DNA of 9,419 nucleotides, taken from contig CATPAM010000385.1 of NCBI GenBank assembly GCA_955651735.1, positions 1-9,419 of the forward strand, given 5' to 3'. Every line of letters begins with the position of its first letter. Position 1 is the stretch's first letter. The notes under the pieces were generated by a model that worked only from the letters and a program-made list of their open reading frames with translations, was not told the origin of the DNA and searched no databases. The stretch is from Candidatus Acidiferrales bacterium. GTDB taxonomy: Bacteria; Acidobacteriota; Terriglobia; Acidiferrales; UBA7541. Positions 6,565-9,419 of the stretch are shown piece by piece. Position numbers and translations under genes: made by a program.

Positions 6565-7125
6565 CTACAAGTTGTTCGACTTGATACAAACCAGCGTCGT
6601 GGAGGGCGCAAGACCCAGCACACCGGCCTTTTGCACGGAAGTGACGGCTACCGTGATGGTCTTCAACGTGCCAGTGGCATCGGTCGTAATGCTCCACTGG
6701 CGCGTGTAATATGCTCCCGCGGCAGTCCCCTGTTGGTATGTTCCATCGTAGGCATAATAATCAACATATTTCGCCACTGCGGCCGCAGGCGGAACGGCCC
6801 CGACGGTCGTACTGGCGGCCATTGCCCCGCCCAACCCGGTGCCCCCGGGGACGGGAGGAAACTGCGTCGTATCCGTGGTCCCGTCGGGGAAGGTCAGTTT
6901 CATCAGCGATTCCATTTTGTCCTCGGCGTACTCGGAGGTCCGGGTAGAGATGTCGCCCTGCTGCTCCGTCACTTGAAAACCCACGGTGAAGACAGGCAGA
7001 ACTCCCACGACCACGATCAACAGAATGGCGACGGCGATCATGGTCTCGATCATAGTTACGCCGCGCTCTAGCGGCGCATTGTTCCGCGAGCGCTTTCCCC
7101 ATCTGAGTGTGAGTTCTTTAGCCAT
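6565..7125 (-). CDS. pilV: PilV/GspI-like minor pilin, cassette A
   Basis: This is a 186-residue prepilin. I chose the ATG at 7125 because GAGGAG lies nine bases upstream; a GTG at 7155 would overlap the preceding gene and has no comparable site. The 22-residue leader is basic and ends LERG; the mature protein starts VTMIETMIAVAILLIVVV with Glu at position 5. The stalk continues into EQQGDISTRTSEYAEDKMESL, an amphipathic helix normal for this family. Near the C-terminus, YYTRQWSI (about 139-146) followed by LKTITVAV matches the W-x-I ... K-x-(I/L)-T-V pattern of the cassette B PilV. The middle (TFPDGTTD, PPVPGGTGLGG, PPAAAVAKYVDYY) is Gly/Pro/Ala-rich. It is the second gene of the cassette, 14 bases after FimT. 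Probable role: GspI-like inner-membrane subunit of the tip or priming complex. Confidence 0.87.
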   Translation of the reverse strand: MAKELTLRWGKRSRNNAPLERGVTMIETMIAVAILLIVVVGVLPVFTVGFQVTEQQGDISTRTSEYAEDKMESLMKLTFPDGTTDTTQFPPVPGGTGLGGAMAASTTVGAVPPAAAVAKYVDYYAYDGTYQQGTAAGAYYTRQWSITTDATGTLKTITVAVTSVQKAGVLGLAPSTTLVCIKSNNL

Positions 7126-7134
7126 TTGCCTTAG

Positions 7135-7140
7135 CTCCTC
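7135..7140 (-). promoter_or_regulatory. Ribosome binding site overlapping the FimT stop and deciding the PilV start
   Basis: On the minus strand the FimT stop TAG shares its G with GAGGAG, so stop codon and ribosome site are fused as TAGAGGAG. The ATG at 7125 follows after nine bases. This supports the shorter PilV start and coupled translation of the two genes. Confidence 0.75.
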
Positions 7141-7787
7141 TAGAATACGGCCCACGCCGCCCCGTTGTAGCTATACGTCGCAGGCTGACCGGCGATTGGT
7201 ACCGCGACGGCGAAGCAGAACGTCTGGCTATTGCTATTCCTGATATAGATCGCGTCGCTCGCGACTAACGTGTTGGTACTGTCCACCGGATATCCGCGCG
7301 AATTAAACTCGATGCATGCGGTGTTGGCGATGTTAGCGCCGGGCGCTGCGCCCGCGACGCCTGTCTTGCAAATCGGTGCCTGGGCGATAGCAGCTGTTAC
7401 CGCCGTGGGTCCTGCGGTTAGCGTACCGAATCCGAAGATGTCACCTTGTCCAAGGCTGGTGACAGGGCTTGTTGTTTGCGGGCAATCGTTGGAACCCCCG
7501 TCGGTTTGCCAGCATCCGCCGACCTTGTTCCATACCTCCACGCGAAAGGTGTTGGTGCTGAGATTTATGTAAGCGCGCGCGTGACTATAATCGGCACCCG
7601 CGCGCATGCGGGCCATATTAAGCGCGACGGAAATGCTCCGCGCATCGCCGGAGATTCGGTACGTTCGCATAACCGTCGTTACGGAAGGGACGGCGAAACC
7701 TAGAAGTGTCATTAGGATGGCAACACCGACCAATATCTCGATCATTGAAACGCCGCGTTGCCTCTTGTCAGTTACCTTTTGCCGCAT
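7140..7787 (-). CDS. fimT: FimT/GspH-like minor pilin, cassette A
   Basis: This is a 215-residue prepilin from ATG 7787, chosen because GAGG lies nine bases upstream and because it gives a 12-residue leader (MRQKVTDKRQRG). A TTG at 7829 would extend the leader to 26 residues without a good ribosome site. The mature protein starts VSMIEILVGVAILMTLLGFAV with Glu at position 5. The helix SVALNMARMRA after the stalk, the IEFNSRGYP segment (159-167) and a C-terminal N-G-A-A-W fit the GspH/FimT family and parallel the cassette B copy. Several Cys are present, including the pair in CWQTDGGSNDC. It opens cassette A after about 530 bp of non-coding DNA. By family knowledge, FimT/FimU/GspH subunits link the tip complex to the major pilin. 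Some FimT proteins bind DNA during natural transformation; nothing here shows whether this one does. Confidence 0.88.
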   Translation of the reverse strand: MRQKVTDKRQRGVSMIEILVGVAILMTLLGFAVPSVTTVMRTYRISGDARSISVALNMARMRAGADYSHARAYINLSTNTFRVEVWNKVGGCWQTDGGSNDCPQTTSPVTSLGQGDIFGFGTLTAGPTAVTAAIAQAPICKTGVAGAAPGANIANTACIEFNSRGYPVDSTNTLVASDAIYIRNSNSQTFCFAVAVPIAGQPATYSYNGAAWAVF

Positions 7788-7796
7788 TTTGCTGTA

Positions 7797-7800
7797 CCTC
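7797..7800 (-). promoter_or_regulatory. Ribosome binding site deciding the FimT (cassette A) start
   Basis: GAGG on the minus strand is followed by nine bases (TACAGCAAA) and the ATG at 7787. It supports that ATG over the in-frame TTG at 7829. Confidence 0.6.
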
Positions 7801-7865
7801 GTGAAACTAGTGAATCTTTCCGATTGCAAACAAAAGGTTAGCGCCAGGGCCCGAAATCAAGCAAT

Positions 7866-7880
7866 GTACTATACGTACTA
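7866..7880 (-). promoter_or_regulatory. Candidate -10 / short direct repeat upstream of cassette A
   Basis: The minus strand reads TAGTAC-GTA-TAGTAC, a six-base direct repeat that includes TATAGT, a five-of-six match to a -10 box. No convincing -35 box lies 16-18 bases upstream. Its position about 80 bases before the FimT start suits a promoter, but the evidence is slight. Confidence 0.2.
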
Positions 7881-8132
7881 AAACCCGTGAACCGCAGGTA
7901 CCAAAACTTCCGTGCTGTGTCCACGTAAACACCTGCATTGAGCCAAACCGCGCACCAATCGAAGCGCCTTGTGGGTCGCATCCACATCACAGCTCGAAGT
8001 ATTGGCAGGTGTGTAGCCAAGCCGTCTCGCCATGTAGATTATTGTAGCTGCTATGTTTACACGTATAGCTGCGCGCCTCATTGATATGGGGGGTGAGGTT
8101 CATGGGTCGAAATGAAACAAGTCGAGAACGTC

Positions 8133-8145
8133 CGCACAATGTGCG
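8133..8145. repeat. 13-bp palindrome CGCACA-A-TGTGCG, possible operator
   Basis: Two perfect six-base arms surround one central base in the gap between the oxidoreductase and cassette A. The one-base centre cannot form a hairpin loop, so if functional it would be a site for a dimeric DNA-binding protein. No second copy was noticed in the window. Confidence 0.25.
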
Positions 8146-8319
8146 CAAGAAGCTCAACAAGGTTAGTCAAACCGGACAGATACGGGGATAGAGGCGCCAC
8201 GTCCAGCCCTTTCACATCCCTACAAATCCAGCAGTTTCATGCGATTACTCACGCTTTTGCGCAACAACAATCCTATATCTCCTCCATTTTCATCCAGGCG
8301 GGGTCAGGTGGAGACACGA

Positions 8320-9419
8320 CTACGACCCGAGAAGTCGCGCCGCCAGGACGGAAGCATTGTGGTGGGCAATGGCTTCGATGGAAATCATGGGATTCACTCC
8401 CGAAGCGCTCGGGAACGCCGAGCCGTCCATGACATATAGGTTGCGAACCTCCCACGTTTGGCCCTCGGGATTAGTCGCGGAAGTCTTGGATGAACCGCCC
8501 ATGCGCGAGCTGCCCATGATGTGGAACGAAAAGACCGCGAGCCGCCCAACATCCCATCCGGCTGAATCCATATCTTGCGCGAAGCTTTCAAGCGCGCCAC
8601 GGCGCCCGGGCTCATACGCACACCACTTGGCGTGCGGCGAAAAGATCAACTCAGCGCCCGCAGCTTCCAGGATGCGCGCCGCGCCAATGAAGCCAAGCCG
8701 AAGGTGCTTGCGATCAAAAGCGGAGAGCGAATAATGCGCAACCGCGTGACCCTCGCGATCCACGGTTACGCAGCCGCCGTCGCGCTCCCGCAGTAGCGTC
8801 CCGATGCCCACGGTCTGCGGAAGCTTGCTGAGCAGCAAACGATAATGTTGTGGGTCGCGCCACGGAAGGACCGCGGCTTGAATGGCCGGCTGCAGCGCGG
8901 TGGTTTCGTATTTCACGCCGTAATTGCCGCTCAGAAAACGGAACTGATCGGAATAAACGGCCTGCATGGTGCCTTCCCACGGACGAATCTCTTCCGGGAA
9001 GATGCCGGAAACGTTGGAGACGGGATGAAGATGCAGATGGCGGCCGATGTGTTCATTGCGCAGGCCGGAGCGCAGCAGCAGCGCAGGAGTGTGAATCCCG
9101 CCGCACGCAATGACTACGGTTTTACAGCGCACGCTCACGCGTTGGCCGCGCCGCGTGCGCGCTTCCACGCCAACTGCGCTGCCCGCTTCGATGCGAACGC
9201 GTTCGGCGCGCGTTTCCACAAAAAATCGCGCGCCTGCTTCTTGCGCATCCGCAAGCCACGTCTTCACCGCCGACTGTTTTGCTCCGATGGCGCAACCGAA
9301 TCCACAATAGCCGCAGATTCTTCTTTGCTCGCAGCCGATGACGTTGCGCGGCATCGCCGCGCAATGCCAGCCCAGCGATTGCAGGCCTCGCTGCAAAATC
9401 TGCTCGCGCGCGGAGACGC
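8320..9419 (-). CDS. GMC-family FAD-dependent oxidoreductase, C-terminal part (5' end outside window)
   Basis: The frame is open from the right edge to TAG at 8322-8320, giving about 365 visible residues; the N-terminal FAD-binding GxGxxG motif is outside. The TTG at 9396 is not a credible start because the reading frame continues upstream. Numbering from the first visible residue, Cys 29, 35, 38 and 42 form a cluster ending CGYCGFGC, followed by GAKQSAVKTWLADAQEAGA. This pattern fits the long-chain alcohol oxidase branch of GMC enzymes. CGGIHTPALLLRSG (about 105-118) is the second GMC signature region. The C-terminal domain has FHIMGSSRMG with the active-site-type His at about 299, then VMDGSAFPSASGVNPM with Asn at about 342, the expected catalytic His/Asn pair. 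Such enzymes oxidise alcohols, passing electrons through FAD; the substrate cannot be told from sequence. It is separated from the pilins by about 530 bp, so a functional link is not implied. Confidence 0.9.
   Translation of the reverse strand, partial: VSAREQILQRGLQSLGWHCAAMPRNVIGCEQRRICGYCGFGCAIGAKQSAVKTWLADAQEAGARFFVETRAERVRIEAGSAVGVEARTRRGQRVSVRCKTVVIACGGIHTPALLLRSGLRNEHIGRHLHLHPVSNVSGIFPEEIRPWEGTMQAVYSDQFRFLSGNYGVKYETTALQPAIQAAVLPWRDPQHYRLLLSKLPQTVGIGTLLRERDGGCVTVDREGHAVAHYSLSAFDRKHLRLGFIGAARILEAAGAELIFSPHAKWCAYEPGRRGALESFAQDMDSAGWDVGRLAVFSFHIMGSSRMGGSSKTSATNPEGQTWEVRNLYVMDGSAFPSASGVNPMISIEAIAHHNASVLAARLLGS

Larger units (their letters stand above)
7788..8319. other. Intergenic region upstream of cassette A
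   Basis: I see no supported gene in this stretch. Two overlapping minus-strand frames (7838-8020 and 7878-8081) lack ribosome sites and recognisable motifs. The region probably holds the end of the oxidoreductase transcript and the promoter and leader of cassette A. Small elements seen: a 13-bp palindrome at 8133-8145; TAGCTGC repeated at 8045-8051 and 8066-8072, 21 bp apart; on the minus strand TTGGCTACACACCTGCCA (8020-8003), which has the GG-N10-GC spacing of a sigma-54 promoter but a poor match elsewhere; and TAGTAC-GTA-TAGTAC near 7866-7880. GCTAT/ATAGC (8050s-8060s) and CCTCA/TGAGG (8076-8098) are short inverted repeats. Several such matches are expected by chance in 530 bases. Confidence 0.55.

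Noticed and set aside
1..7787. The two cassettes as type II secretion minor pseudopilins (gspH-I-J-K)
   Set aside because: Gene order fits, but the PilX-type N-terminal motif, the very large C-termini and the absence of other gsp genes favour type IV pilus minor pilins. It remains the main alternative.
7838..8081. Two small overlapping minus-strand frames (60 and 67 codons) upstream of cassette A
   Set aside because: Neither has a ribosome site, one begins with TTG, and neither shows a signal peptide, domain or low-complexity pattern. A relic gene is possible but not supported.
1..9419. CRISPR array, insertion sequence, tRNA or rRNA gene
   Set aside because: No regularly spaced repeats, transposase motifs, terminal inverted repeats with duplications, or conserved RNA segments were seen on either strand.

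Overview
The window looks like a chromosomal segment from an Acidobacteriota-type soil bacterium. That assignment is by inference from the moderately GC-rich coding DNA, the AGGAG-type ribosome binding sites, and the style of the large PilX-like proteins; no taxonomic marker gene is present. Every gene I accept lies on the minus strand, so transcription runs from high to low coordinates.

Layout in transcription order: (1) 9419-8320, the C-terminal part of a GMC-family FAD oxidoreductase that resembles long-chain alcohol oxidases and enters from outside the window. (2) 8319-7788, about 530 bp without a recognised gene. (3) 7787-3826, cassette A: FimT/GspH-like, PilV/GspI-like, PilW/GspJ-like and PilX/GspK-like minor pilins. 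(4) 3825-3359, about 470 bp without a gene, holding an AT-rich patch and a GC-rich hairpin. (5) 3358-1, cassette B: the same four families in the same order, much diverged in sequence, with the PilX-like gene running off the left edge. That last gene covers nearly 1.4 kb, is open to the window edge, and is easily missed because its stop codon lies outside.

All eight pilin-like proteins carry a class III (prepilin peptidase) signal: a basic or polar leader ending in Gly, then a hydrophobic helix. Glu at mature position 5 is present in the FimT, PilV and PilW members and absent from both PilX members, as expected for a GspK/PilX-type tip subunit. The order H-I-J-K matches the minor pseudopilin order of type II secretion and the minor pilin sets of type IV pili. 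Each cassette probably encodes one complete tip or priming complex, in which the large Cys-containing beta-rich PilX C-terminus would face outward.

The main points of interest are the head-to-tail pair of complete minor-pilin cassettes, the oversized PilX subunits, a beta-rich insert and a very long leader in PilW of cassette A, and recurring Asp/Asn-Gly loops that could bind calcium. I did not find a wholly new system. The most system-like feature is the pair of alternative pilus-tip modules.
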